Part shown: positions 47,521-58,483 of the stretch, in pieces | How the letters are laid out: the number at the start of each line of letters is the position of its first letter | Numbering within the stretch: position 1 is the first letter of the stretch | DNA from: Whalleya microplaca | Taxonomy: Eukaryota > Ascomycota > Sordariomycetes > Xylariales > Xylariaceae | Assembly (NCBI GenBank): GCA_022497155.1 | Contig: MU385749.1 | Span: 372,001 to 436,000, forward strand | Direction: 5' to 3' | DNA length: 64,000 nt | Notes under the pieces: model-generated | What the model was told of the DNA's origin: nothing | Databases searched by the model: none | The model's input: only the letters and a program-made list of their open reading frames with translations | Translations under genes and position numbers: made by a program

Positions 47521-48618
47521 TCAATCTATAAGGGGGCCCAAACGCATGAGGATGTAGGCATAGTTGAGGAAGACTCCAGCCTCAATCGCCCGGTTAGAGG
47601 AAACACAGATGCGCTCAGCCCTCTCATATTCCTCAACGACAACATGTTTCGGCCAAGCATTGAAGGCCTCCATGGTGTCGAGGAGTCGAATGACAGTCAA
47701 GTTGACGTCACCAGTAGGGGGAGTTGTATCGGTTATGGCGTCGTGATAGCATTGAAGGGTGACTTCCCACGTTTGATCGGGAGATAACCGGGCACCGGCA
47801 CGCACCAACCAGAAGAACTTCTGCAGAGCCGCTGCATCCCAAGGGCCGCTTAGTAGAGCATCCGGAACCCGCGTGTCTCTGTGGACTTCGATTAGGGTTC
47901 TCGTGTTATTCTCGCGGCGGATGCCGGTTTCCGTCAGCACTCGGCGGAAAGCTACGAAGTCGTGGAAGAAATAGTGGCTTGCTTTCTTGACGTCTCCAGT
48001 GTTGTTACTGCTGTCTTCCGTGGCATCATCACTGGTGCTGACCCCTGCATTATCCCAAATCTTCACATGGTGATAAGGCCGGTTCTTTGCATACCGTCGG
48101 ACCCAGCGATCCCAGCAATCCAGGATGAAGGGAACGTCGGCCCAAGAGTACTCCAAAAGCGCGGACTATCAATCAGTTTAGTAAGGCAATGCTAGTTCAG
48201 AAACAAATACAACACAGCGTACCTGAAATTCGGGATTACCACCAAAACGAGCGGAGTCTTCTTCCCAGCCGGCGTAACTCTGGACTGTGGGAGGCCTAGA
48301 TTCTCTGTCTCGAACACAGCCGAACCAGACTTCCCACGTGGGCCCGAAGGCCGTGATGAAAGTCTCACGTAGAGTAGCCCGACCTGATAGCAGGCGGCCG
48401 AGGCGAAGACTCGAGCGAGGTAAGTTGACTTCTTCACTGAACCAGAAGATGCGCTCGAGAATCTCAAGTGGCATCTCCTCCAGAGACGGGACCCTTGATT
48501 GGCGCATTTTCTTCGGGCGCGTGTTGGCTGTATTCTTGGATCGCTTTGGAAGTGAGATCGCAACCGGTTCACCCTTGCGACGCCGTTTGCCGGGGATCTT
48601 GATGGGGGTTAATTCCAT
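47521..48618 (-). CDS. F-box-like domain protein
   Basis: Two exons, 48223-48618 and 47521-48165 (57-nt GTACGC...GATAG intron, phase 0), giving 346 aa. The N-terminus is basic (GKRRRKGEP, PKRSKN), suggesting a nuclear localisation signal. Residues around 46-75 match the F-box pattern: SLEEMPLEILERIFWFSEEVNLPRSS in two pieces, i.e. P-x-E-I-L-E-x-I-F followed by a leucine-rich helix. F-box proteins recruit substrates to SCF ubiquitin ligases through Skp1. The rest (for example FLDCWD-like and LLDTMEAFNAWPKHV stretches) is of a fungal type with no other named domain seen. I chose the ATG at 48618 over the upstream in-frame codon because it begins the conserved-looking basic segment. The substrate is unknown. 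Confidence 0.72.
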
Positions 48619-49363
48619 GGCGACGGGGTGCAGAAGATGGCGAAGAAAGAATGTCTTATGTTCGACCGGTGCAGTTTGCCTGATGATCAAATTGCCTTCC
48701 CACGCGCGCCGACCCCATGCTTCACGTCACACATGCACAGCCTTGACCTGTAGAGCATAGTAAAACCAATCGTCACTAAACTTTTGAAACCAGCTTTTTT
48801 GAATGAGTTTGACGTGAAAATGTTATGAAAGCTATTACTAGAGGGTGGGAAGTATACGGATAAAATGATAAATGCAAATGTTCATAAGTTTCAGCAATCC
48901 GTAATACATACATACTCAGGCAACGGCTATCTTAGACCCCATGTAGATAGGTTTAGTCGAAGGCTTCCAGAACTATAGTACATGAAGAAACTGAACATCC
49001 TTCCGCTTCTTATATTTATAAATCTATTCTTTGTCCTCAAAGGCTATGTTGGATATGGCGTAATGTCACTTATAAGCAATCGTCCAATCACGTTTGGAAC
49101 GGTAAGATGCCGATTGGGTGCATAAAGTCTGCATAAACTATCGATAAGCTCTCGATATGTATTTACCCGGAGTTAGCTCTAAAGAAAAAAATATCTGCAT
49201 GTGAATCATTCGCCGACCCCAAATGACCCGCATCCCAGTCTAACTCGAGAAATACTTTCTTTACTCGACGACCTGCCATCATTGTTATAGATTGACTATG
49301 GCAAGAGGCTCAATCCAGCTCTGGTAGCCGTATTCTGAAACGCCTGAAGGAAAGGCCTCCGCG
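48619..49363. promoter_or_regulatory. Shared divergent promoter region, F-box-like gene and MRS2
   Basis: 745 bp between two start codons pointing apart. AT-rich, no ORF of interest. It must contain promoters for both genes. No specific operator could be assigned. Confidence 0.5.
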
Positions 49364-51156
49364 ATGACGTCGCTGCAATTGCCAGTGCCATCCATTCGAC
49401 TCCTCCGATTCCTCCGCCTGCAATCCGAGAATCTGAGCTTCTTCAGCTCAAACCGGGATACCGCAATCGGCCTGGCACAAGCTACGCACCGAGTCCTGCG
49501 GCCAGTACGAAGACGACAACAGCTACAGCAACAGCAACAGCAATCAAGGAGCGCATCTCAAGGAGGCTGCACCGTTAAGTCGGCGCAAGAGCTAATATCG
49601 CTGCAAGCCGGAATCCTCGACCTAGACTCGGTCATACAAGCTCGCTGCTCCGGCACCACATCGAGGAACGTCCGGCATAAGATTCTTCCCTACTTCGCTT
49701 CGAGCATAGGCGTACGGTACAAGTCCTCGAACTCGCCATCTGGGGACTCGTCGTCATGCAAGCCGACATGGAAGGAGAGGCTCTGGGGCTTCGGGTCCAA
49801 GAAGAGCGCAAAGCCCTTGGAGCCAGATGACCTGCCGGAGGGGGATCGCGACGGCGAGCACAGCTCCATGTTCAACACTCGGCGCCAGCTGAGCCAGAAG
49901 GCTGCACTCGAACCGAGGCTTAGGTGCACCGAGGTGGACGAGAGCGGCAATGTCATTATTGTTGATGGAGAGTTCAAGAAGAGCGAGCTCATTGCGCGGG
50001 TATGTTACTATTTTCCTTTAACCTAAGCGTTGCTGAAACGAATGGTAGCTAACTTTGCATAGTTCGGTCTTCTGCCTCGTGATTTACGCAAAATCGATTC
50101 CTCCAACCTGCCCCATATCCTCGTGCGGCCGACCGCCATCTTGCTGAACCTTCTTCACCTGAAGGTCTTGATCAAATACAACCGCGTGCTTCTATTTGAC
50201 GTATTCGGCTCTAAAGCATCTTACCCGCAATCCGCATTCATGTACGATCTACAGGGCAAGCTACAGCAGAAGGGAACTCCTGGCAACGGCGGTCTGCCGT
50301 ACGAGTTCCGCGCCCTCGAAGCCGTGATGCAGTCCGTGACGCAGGAGCTAGAAGCAGACTTCGAGGCCGTCCGGGACCCCGTGATCCGCATCCTGAGCGA
50401 GCTCGAGGATGACATAGACCGCCACAAGTTGCGCATCCTCCTCATACTGTCCAAGCGCGTAAGCACCTTCGAGCAGAAGGCCAAGCTCGTCCGTGATGCC
50501 ATCGAGGAGCTCCTTGAGGCCGACGATGACTTGGCGTCTATGTACCTGACGGAGAAGACCCGCGATATCCATCGTTCGCTGGACGATCACACCGAGGTTG
50601 AGATGCTGCTTGAATCGTACCATAAGCTGTGCGACGAGATCGTCCAGGAGGCCGGGAACTTGGTGTCTAGCATCCGGAACACCGAGGAAATGTAAGCCGC
50701 GCGTTTCTCGCACACATTTTTCAGAGTATCTAGCTAATACAATGCAGCATCCGCGCTATCCTAGACGCAAACCGCAACTCCCTCATGCTGCTCGAGCTGA
50801 AGTTCAGCGTCGGGACCCTAGGGCTGGCCATGGGCACGTTCATCGCCGGGCTGTACGGCATGAACCTGGAGAACTTCATCGAGGAGACGCACTGGGGCTT
50901 CGGCGTCGTCACCGGCGTCTCCATCTTCTTCTCGCTGTGGGTGTGCCGGTACGGCTTGCTGCGCCTGCGCAAGGTCCAGCGCGTCAAGATGCAGGGCGAG
51001 AGCATAAAGGGCCTCGACCAGGAGTACCACTGGTTCCACGACGACGGGCACATGGGCCTCCTCGACCCGCGCAACCGCGAGAAGCTGCGCCGCATGAACA
51101 TGAAGAAGGCCGATAACAAGGTCGAGAAGAAGCGGTGGGGTTGGGTAATTAGGTAA
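49364..51156 (+). CDS. MRS2: Mitochondrial inner-membrane Mg2+ channel Mrs2 (CorA superfamily)
   Basis: Three exons, 49364-49999, 50063-50691 and 50748-51156, phases 0 and 2, giving 557 aa. The N-terminus is Arg/Ser/Gln-rich and nearly free of acidic residues for about 60 residues (RRRQQLQQQQQQS), as expected of a mitochondrial presequence. The matrix domain follows (FGLLPRDLRKID, PTAILLNLLHLKVLI, LPYEFRALEAVM, LLESYHKLCDEI). The two C-terminal TM helices follow, and the signature GMN lies at 459-461 (YGMNLENF) at the end of TM1. A basic C-terminal tail follows TM2. The family forms pentameric channels that carry Mg2+ into the matrix; yeast mutants lose group II intron splicing. Whether it corresponds to Mrs2 or its homologue Lpe10 cannot be decided here. 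Confidence 0.95.
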
Positions 51157-51667
51157 CGTAGGTAATAGACCGGTTAGGGAGGTGGGTAGGTGGCATTTAG
51201 AAGCTTCGAGGCTGGGCTGCGTTCTCGGGAGGGAGATCGCATCATTTGCATTTGGATGTAGACGGACGCATCATGTGGCGTTGGGTTATGTATGTATATC
51301 AGTCTTTCCCCCCAAGAGCGATACTATGCGCTGTTGTAATCTCTGTATACTATCTCGCGAGGGCCTTCTCTCATCTCATAGGTTTAGTGGCACTATATAC
51401 CCATTTAGACTGACCAGTCAGCCTTCCTTCGTCATGGTATTTACTGGTGTGTCCTCGTTCAACCCTTTACACGTAGATGGAAGGAAGAATTACTGTAGTG
51501 AACGATATATTGATGCAAATCAAGCTATCTGCACCCGTACGGGGCTTGAAGAGAATTGAACGATAGTCCTGACCATCTCACACCCACCATCTCTCCCTTA
51601 GAACCGAGCCAATATTTTACGCAAATTCCTTTGCAACCAAATCTCGCCCTCGAATGAGGCAGATGAT
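51157..51667. other. Convergent 3' region between MRS2 and the RlpA-like gene
   Basis: About 510 bases holding both 3' UTRs. No ORF of interest and no RNA gene recognised. Confidence 0.5.
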
Positions 51668-52255
51668 TTAAGCGAACTCCCAGGTAACCTGGACCCTGCC
51701 CTGACTCTCATTGGCGAGCTCCGTGAACACTGAGGGGGCGACGTCGATGCTCCCGCTCGCGCAGCCGGGGCACTTGTCGACGACCTTGGCGGAGGCCGTC
51801 TTGCCGTTGTAGTGGATGTTGATGTTCTTTCCGCACTGCAGCATCCGGGGTCAGCATCCGCTTTCTCACTCTCCCTCACATAGATGGACAGTTACGAGGA
51901 GTCCTACAGAACTCCCATCCCAGGGGTTTATGGTTCTCCAATTCACATACGCCCGTATGTATATATTAAAATGAGGGACATCCTTGCTCGTGAAACGACA
52001 TGGGAATGATGAGGGGAGCGAGGGGAAGGGAGGTAAGGGGCGGGTAATATAGACACTACTTACGACCGCCGCGTTATTCGGGTTCGCGTCGTTGCCGTAT
52101 TGCGCAGGCGCCAGAGCCACGATGTGGTCGTTCTCGTTGTTGGTGCCGCCGCAGGCGCCCAGGCCCGGCGTGTAGTAGGTCATGTCGCCGGAGAAGGCGA
52201 GCGAGGAGCTCGCGCCGAGGAAGAGGGTCAGGAGGGTCTTGGTCAGGGGCGACAT
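51668..52255 (-). CDS. Small secreted RlpA-like double-psi beta-barrel protein
   Basis: Two exons, 52064-52255 and 51668-51835 (228-nt intron, phase 0), giving 119 aa. Residues 1-20 (MSPLTKTLLTLFLGASSSLA) form a signal peptide. The mature protein begins FSGDMTYYTPGLGACG and contains the NPNNAAVCGK, VVDKCPGC and IDVAPSVFTELA blocks that define fungal RlpA-like/expansin-related barrels. Four cysteines (35, 65, 86, 89) fit two disulphides, and an aspartate sits at 84 in VVDKC. There is no carbohydrate-binding module, so it is a single-domain form. Such proteins are secreted and wall-associated, and some are induced during plant or host contact; an enzymatic role is not established. It is convergent with MRS2. 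Confidence 0.92.
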
Positions 52256-55220
52256 CGTGTATGGATGGTGATTTGGTTATTGGAGCTTGGTGAGTGACTG
52301 AGTATTATTCGAGTATGAGAAGAAGCTGAGGGAGAATGTTAGATGTTCTGTGAGCCTGTGAAGAGCAGGGGAAGAGAGAGAACGAGACGGGGATCTTCTG
52401 GTTCTTTATATACTGCATTCCGTGAAGGATAGCAAACATACCTTCGAGGTAGTTGGCATATAACAGATCGAGGGAGGCGACTAGCCTACCCTCGCGTGTT
52501 TCTGCATCTGTCTCCTCGCACAACCTACCCATTCCCCGTGGAATCCGCGTTGTGCCTCCGCCCTCCCCCCCTTTCCACGCCTTCGTCCCATGTCCATGTA
52601 TAAGGCTGACAGACTGACAGGTTGACAGCTCGGAGATTGCCTGTCTGCTAACACCACGTCATCTTCTTCGGTCCTTCTTCACCTACCTATCTAATGGCTC
52701 GCACCACGATCTTGTTTGTTCGACAGCATTGTTTGTTCGCCTCCTAGTCAGCCTCGATCTAGAGCTGAATCTCCCTCACTCATTCATTCATTCATCCAGA
52801 CGTCCGTCCACTAGGGTGCTCAGGAAACTTGCTTACGCTAGCTGAGGATTGCTTGTGAGCGAGCGAGGAGGCAAGCAAGGCAAGTGTCAGCGACGGGGGG
52901 AGAGGTACCACAGCCGAGGAGGAGGTTCCAGATGCGGCTCGTCGCGGGACTATAACTCCGGCTGCGCTATTGATTGGGATGAGGCGCGGGTTTCCGTCTC
53001 AGCTCGCCAGTGGCCTGATGTTGCGAAGAAGACCAGATGATCCCAGAAAGATCAGACGGAAGAGGCGGAGGAAGAAGCTTGATACAGAAGGCTTCTGGAT
53101 GAGGATGACGAGGATGACGATGGGGAGAGGCGGAAGCTGCACTTCTGGAAGGATCTCACCTGAGACCTAGTATCTGTGGTGTAGGACGAGGCTCTATACA
53201 CTCGGCATTAGGGAGTCTTAGACTCGCTAGGAGAGATGGGGTTGAGACATTTGGTATTTCAGGGGCATGATCACCGTCGTCGACGATTCCTCACCACATT
53301 ATCTAAGCAATAACTCTGTTTCTGTCTGCGGTGCTTAGAAGACGGCGGTTTTTGAGGTTAGCACTGCTTACCCTGACGTCGAACAGGATGCCAGGTGACT
53401 ATTGTAGTACCAAATCTGGCATTGGCATTTCTGTTGGAAGCATCCAGGACTGGAATCTCACTCCAGATGGATGACCCCTTAGGTAATGAATGCTCGACTT
53501 TGGGCGGTTTGGGAAGAGCTTAGTCTTCGAGGCACAGTATAATCTGACTAGAGCCTCCTCCTCCGCCTTTAATTACCTAACGTTTTACATTAAGAGGTGT
53601 AACCACGGTGAACATAAGGTGACCCGGTTCCCCGTGGAGGAGCGGTCGCTTACCGTCGACTTTAACTTGGTATGATATTACTACACAGCTCCAGCTCAGC
53701 TGAGGACCTCCCTGACCTATCTCGGTGAGAAGGTGAGCAGCCACCAGATGACGAACTCGCAAGACGTTTCCGCCATTGAGCGCCTAATCTCAGACGGGAG
53801 CAGCCGCTCATGACTCGCTTCTACGTAAGTCAAGTCTCATCTCGTCTTTTAAGCGCCGACGCAAGAAACTTCTCTTTCATGGTTTGGAAGTTAGACATAA
53901 GTATAAACTAATAGGTTTTCATCTGTTACATGTCAAGAAAGTCCTTCAATCAAGATTCTCTCATCCCCATATGGCATGGCCTGACGAGGCAGGCAAGACT
54001 CCCCGATCTATGTCTCTCGATCCACAACCCTCCTCCCCCAGCCCCATCCGTCGCCAGCCAACGAGCAGCGCCCCGTGCCTTGCATCTGGTCTCGCGATTT
54101 GCTCCGTCAGCTCAGCTCATGTACCTATGTGCCGGATACGGTATGTGCCTGTGCGACGTAACATCAATCACGGCTCGGCTTGTCTCACCACGATCCAGGA
54201 ACGCCGAGGGCTGAGGGCGGGTGGAGGACAGGTAGGTAGATATGTAGGTAGGTAGGTAAGGTAAGGTAGTACAATGAGGATGATTGATGGATTGACGGAT
54301 GCAGTAAGCAATAGTTAGGTAAGGTAGAGCGAGCGGAACCAAGCGCGCGCATCATGGGTACCTTACTTTTGCCTTACCGAGCCGAGCTAGATAGAGCCTG
54401 ACCTCACCTAACCTTACCTCAGCTAAGCACCATGAATGGACGGAATTGGCGCACCGGATCTCTGCTGCGAACGCGAGGGGAATTAGGATTGAGATGAAAT
54501 TGGGACAGATTCGGCGAGCGGGAGACGATGAATCAGCGAGGCCGAGTCGCAATTGTACGTGATCGAACATATATGTAACGGCGAGTTCATTCATCTCAGC
54601 CCCGATGAACATACGTCGTCAATAATTCACTCAGTCAGTCAACCAGTCAGTCATGGGGACTGAGGAACAAGTAAAACTTGCTCATTCACGGAAAACAATT
54701 GACAGGATAGGTAATACGGACTGAGTAGGAAGGAGATATTGCACCAACACGCCAGCCAGTCATGCACAAAAGTTAGTTAGACCCAGGAACCCAAACACAT
54801 GGGATCCAGACTGAGAAAAAATTCTACGACCCTGTAATTTCTCTTCTCCCATTCCGAAGGATCGTGAAATATGCTGTTGGCTTACCGCCTGCGTTGTGTT
54901 ACTTCAAAGTGCGTTTTCCTCGCCGTATACCTGATACACCTAGCACCCCGTACCCAGCATATAGCACTCAGCATCCAGCATTTAGCACACGTGGGACTCA
55001 TGAACTCATGATCTCAAAGTTAAGTTGGGCCAATATAAACACGACTGCATTAATCCAGGGGATTATGGGCTGGGCTATCCTGCCTACCTAATGAGTACAG
55101 TATCACGGGGGTGGGTAACCAACTTGAACTACTCTCCATTCCATTCCATTTCGCCTAGACCTAGCTGTGGGATAAAAGGAAGTATCTATCTATCTATGTA
55201 TCAATCAAACAATCAATCAA
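52256..55220. other. Intergenic region with decayed coding relics
   Basis: About 3 kb. 52256-52700 is pyrimidine/purine-skewed and should contain the RlpA-like gene promoter. 52850-53860 holds coding-like fragments interrupted by stops, listed separately. 54230-54440 carries many ggtaggtaaggta-type short repeats, and 55185-55225 has tatc and aatc tetranucleotide runs beside the NIPA stop codon. Confidence 0.5.
52850..53860 (+). pseudogene. Decayed gene relic with acidic and basic segments
   Basis: Coding-like fragments line up on the plus strand but in changing frames and with stops. They are a basic stretch (KIRRKRRRKKL, 53048-53085), an acidic stretch (LLDEDDEDDDGERRKLHFWKDL, split between frames, near 53090-53160), a 61-codon frame at 53490-53675 (FGRFGKSLVFEAQYNLTRASS) and QLRTSLTYLGEKVSSHQMTN near 53690-53760. 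GC content and codon choice differ from the flanking AT-rich DNA. It may be an inactivated gene or mobile-element ORF; I do not recognise the family. Confidence 0.3.
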
Positions 55221-57023
55221 TCAAACGGCATCGTCGCCTCTAGGACTTCCCGACCTTGATGACCGCGGCCTCCTGAAACCAGGGGGATCATAGTCATCCC
55301 TCCCCTCATCCCCAGCCGGTTCATCCGGAGGGTGATGATCTGGGCTCTGGCTCTGCACCACCCAGGAATGCCTGGGACTACCGGACGGACTCACCGCCGC
55401 GAGATCCGAGGCGCTGCTCCCCCGTTTGTCACGGCCGCCGCGCCACCACTTCAACTTCCAGATCCCGCCCAGGGCGTCCTGGACCCCGTTCGAGGAGCTC
55501 TTCCGGCGCCCGTGCTTGCGCGCCGTGAAGCCGGGGAACCCCGTGGACTTCCGCCGCTTGCGGAACATCCGCCGCGGGTCGCTGCTGGACTCCGCCGTTC
55601 CCAGGGAGGCCGTGGATTCCCCTGACATCACTCTTCGACCACCCCCTCCGCCTCCGCCTCCGCCTAATAGTGCCGTGCTCTCGTTTATCGCGTTCCCGGG
55701 CAGGGTGCTGGATCTCTGCCTGTTGAACGATGCCCTCGGCGTGTCTTGGTCTTCTAACTCGTCCCAGATTTCTGCGCGTTCGTGCCAGCGGTTCGTGGAT
55801 TTGCCGGTGGGTGTGAGAGGTGTGGCTTCCCTATTAGGCCCGAACGTGTTATATGTAGGCGGCACCGCCCCATCCTCCTCGCTGACGGTGTCGGACTCGA
55901 GTGAATCCTCGCCTTCTGTATCGTCCACCAATCCCAGTCCCGGCGTCAGACTTGATTGTCCGACTCCGGGCGGGTGTTGCTCATCGCTGAGTCGCCAGGA
56001 CAGCGCCAGAACGCCCGAGAGTAAGATGACGGTACCCAGTGCGATGAGTCCGCCGTGTAAGGGTGTGATGAGATCGGTTTGACGGAAGTAAATCAGACCA
56101 TCCAAAATGGCTATAATATTGTAAAGGCAAAATACAAGGGGGTATAATACCGAGGTTGAGACCAGCTTCAAGCCTCGGTGGAGGTAGTACAACTGGCTCA
56201 GCGCGAGGGCGACCAGCCCAAGCACCAGCATCCAGGACTCCCAATGCACGAATTGGTTGTCGCGATCACTAATCGTCCTGAGAATCAACTCGACGGCGGA
56301 TTTCGCGAAGAGGAGGGAGTGCGCCGATAGGATCCCGCTGATGGACCCGAATGCGAGGCCTCGGGCGAGACGGAACTTCGGGTTCTGCGAAAGGCTACTG
56401 AAGTGGTTGACCAGATCGACAACCACTGCTATCGTAATCACGAGTACGGCCTGTAGAGACATCCAGAGGATGAAAGGCCATCTTCCGAGCAAATCCAACA
56501 GTTCTTGTAGACTATGCGCAGGCGAGGGTATCGCACCAAATATAGCTATTAATGCTGCTCCCGTAGTAACGAGCGCTGTTCCGTAGAACGACCATCTAGT
56601 AAAGGGTTCGCTTAATATCAGGGTCGCGCATATAGAATTGAAAACCAGGCCGGCGGCCTGGAGGGTCGATAGTACGGGTAAGGGCAGCGTGGATATCTGA
56701 ATGGTACTCCCCAGCACGTTGGATATGACGAACATGCCCATCCCCAGCTGCCATCTGCGCCTTCGATATGCAGGTCTCTGATTTCCGTGCGGGTATTTCT
56801 CGTCTTCGAGCATATGCGATTTTCGTTGGAGAGTAAGGCCGAGGGATTGGACGCTCGTGGATATCAGGCCAACTATGATACCGATCTGCCGAGGCACCCC
56901 GTGTAAGCGATGATGGTAGATGGAAGATGCCAGCTTGACAGCTTGCCAGCTTGCCAGCTTGCTTGAGAGTAGAAAACTTACGGCGATAGTCCCGCCAGGG
57001 GTGAGTGAGTCAACCAAACCCAT
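55221..57023 (-). CDS. NIPA-family (DUF803) membrane transporter, putative Mg2+ transporter
   Basis: Two exons, 56982-57023 (14 codons, MGLVDSLTPGGTIA) and 55221-56885, giving 568 aa. The join yields TIA-IGIIVGLISTSVQSLGLTLQRKSH, the conserved start of the fungal NIPA family. Eight to nine TM helices follow up to about residue 310, with SEPFTRWSFYGTALV, LLFAKSAVELI and STSVLYPLVFCLYNIIAILDGLIYF characteristic. The C-terminal ~230 residues are disordered, Ser/Pro-rich, with a run of nine to ten glycines and basic patches. Animal NIPA proteins move Mg2+; in fungi the substrate is inferred. The 96-nt intron is a multiple of three and has no stop, so retention would insert 32 residues. Confidence 0.92.
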   Translation of the reverse strand: MGLVDSLTPGGTIAVSFLLSSKLASWQAVKLASSIYHHRLHGVPRQIGIIVGLISTSVQSLGLTLQRKSHMLEDEKYPHGNQRPAYRRRRWQLGMGMFVISNVLGSTIQISTLPLPVLSTLQAAGLVFNSICATLILSEPFTRWSFYGTALVTTGAALIAIFGAIPSPAHSLQELLDLLGRWPFILWMSLQAVLVITIAVVVDLVNHFSSLSQNPKFRLARGLAFGSISGILSAHSLLFAKSAVELILRTISDRDNQFVHWESWMLVLGLVALALSQLYYLHRGLKLVSTSVLYPLVFCLYNIIAILDGLIYFRQTDLITPLHGGLIALGTVILLSGVLALSWRLSDEQHPPGVGQSSLTPGLGLVDDTEGEDSLESDTVSEEDGAVPPTYNTFGPNREATPLTPTGKSTNRWHERAEIWDELEDQDTPRASFNRQRSSTLPGNAINESTALLGGGGGGGGGRRVMSGESTASLGTAESSSDPRRMFRKRRKSTGFPGFTARKHGRRKSSSNGVQDALGGIWKLKWWRGGRDKRGSSASDLAAVSPSGSPRHSWVVQSQSPDHHPPDEPAGDEGRDDYDPPGFRRPRSSRSGSPRGDDAV

Positions 57024-57219
57024 GGCAAAACTCGGGGATTAAGGCTCATCTGGCGAGAGTCGCAGATGAAAGAATGCCTCGGTTCCGCATATGGAGCTGC
57101 TTGTTTTGCGCCCGAACAACCTCGAGATTACAATGTGGTCGATAGATAGCCAAAACCCTGGACAGAGAGAGATGATATCGAGGCAAAGGGGCAAAGTAAT
57201 GGCTGGTACGGTAGGGAGA

Positions 57220-57255
57220 GAAGGTCGAGAAGGTCGAGAAGGTCGAGAAGGTCGA
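57220..57255. repeat. 9-bp tandem repeat, four perfect copies
   Basis: The unit gaaggtcga occurs four times in perfect tandem, about 200 bases upstream of the NIPA start codon and so probably in its leader or core promoter. Confidence 0.95.
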
Positions 57256-57879
57256 ACGACAGGACTAGCGGTGCGAAAATACGATGTAAAAGTATATGAT
57301 GAGTATGGGATGTTCAAAGAATGACGCCGATGCGGTCCTAGACAAGGGTACGTGTTGGGAGGTACTTTATTAGTCCTTAGTACGGAGTGGTCCTTAGTAG
57401 TCTGATGTATAAGTGTGCGACTAATATGCTTAAGTGCGACTAGGAGCGATTACAGTAGCTGGGTAGGTATTGTTGCGACAGCATTCTTGGCTGCGAGAGT
57501 TGTGTAGTGAAAAGCACAAAGAAAAGAGAAACAAAGCCACGATGGCAAAGAAGACGTACGGGACATGTACGAATGATGATTTGGGTTAGTTACAAGGGCA
57601 TGAGGGAGGGCATCAGGGCATGGGGGTAGGGGGCTTTTCAATGATCGATGAGAAGTGACAATATCAATATATATATATAATAGACAATAAAGGGTAATGT
57701 AGCAGTTAACAACTAACAGACTATGTGACTGACGGACTGACAGGGCATTTGACAGGGCATTTGACGATTGGATCTGGAGTACTGCACGTATGTAGTTTTC
57801 GTCCAGAGAGCAGGGAATGATCTGCTGAATGGCGACGTATTTTAGTTGAATTTAGTTCTCCATTGAAACCCGTGGACAT

Positions 57880-57930
57880 GGGTTGTGCATTGGGTGCATT
57901 TGGGTGCATTGAGTGCATCGAGTGCATCAA
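57880..57930. repeat. Short direct repeats, gtgcat type
   Basis: Five consecutive 9-10-bp units (gggtgcattt, gggtgcatt, gagtgcatc, gagtgcatc, aagtgcc) form a degenerate array in the divergent region between the NIPA and V-ATPase E genes. No function is known. Confidence 0.8.
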
Positions 57931-58483
57931 GTGCCTACGGACATATGGGCAATCTGGTCATTGATATGTAAAACCAACGGTCATTCTGCAGGGGCCAGCA
58001 GACTCACTGAATGGGGATCAATGCTGCCGGCTCTTTATTACATAAGCATTACATAATTCAACCTATTTCCACTGATGCTGTGGCGGTGCTTCTGAACAGT
58101 AGTGCTCTAGCCACAATGGAGTATCCCAATACGTAATACATTGAGGCAAGGGAGGGTAGCTCCCAGTGTGGCTTGCGTGTACGGAATCGATAGCTCTAGC
58201 CTCTCACCTGTCAACCTGGGCTGTCACCCGACCAATGCTTCATTCAGCCAGTCCACTGTCCAACATCCCAAGCTCCAGAGACACCAGTTGTGACCCACCA
58301 CCCACGAGCCTCCTACGACATCTCCATCTCCATCTCCGACATCCTCGAGCTTCCTGATCCAATCTTCAGCAACTGTTTGAGCTATTCGTACATTTTGCCT
58401 TGAGAAACCTGTTACCTCTACCAGCCCCCTTTTCGACAAAACACCCTCGACCCCCCCGAATTACCTCCTCATCCTCCTTCAAG

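Larger units (their letters stand above)
57024..58483. promoter_or_regulatory. Divergent intergenic region, NIPA gene and V-ATPase E gene
   Basis: About 1.46 kb between divergent start codons; it should contain both promoters and leaders. It carries a 9-bp tandem repeat at 57220-57255, repeated gtgcat motifs at about 57885-57930, and a duplicated gacagggcattt near 57740-57765. Just before 58484 the sequence is CT-rich (58370-58480), typical of a highly expressed fungal gene. No ORF of interest. Confidence 0.5.

Noticed and set aside
55426..56082. 218-codon plus-strand open frame
   Set aside because: It lies antisense to the NIPA coding exon, whose domain and codon use are clear; the antisense frame is a GC-rich shadow without domain content.
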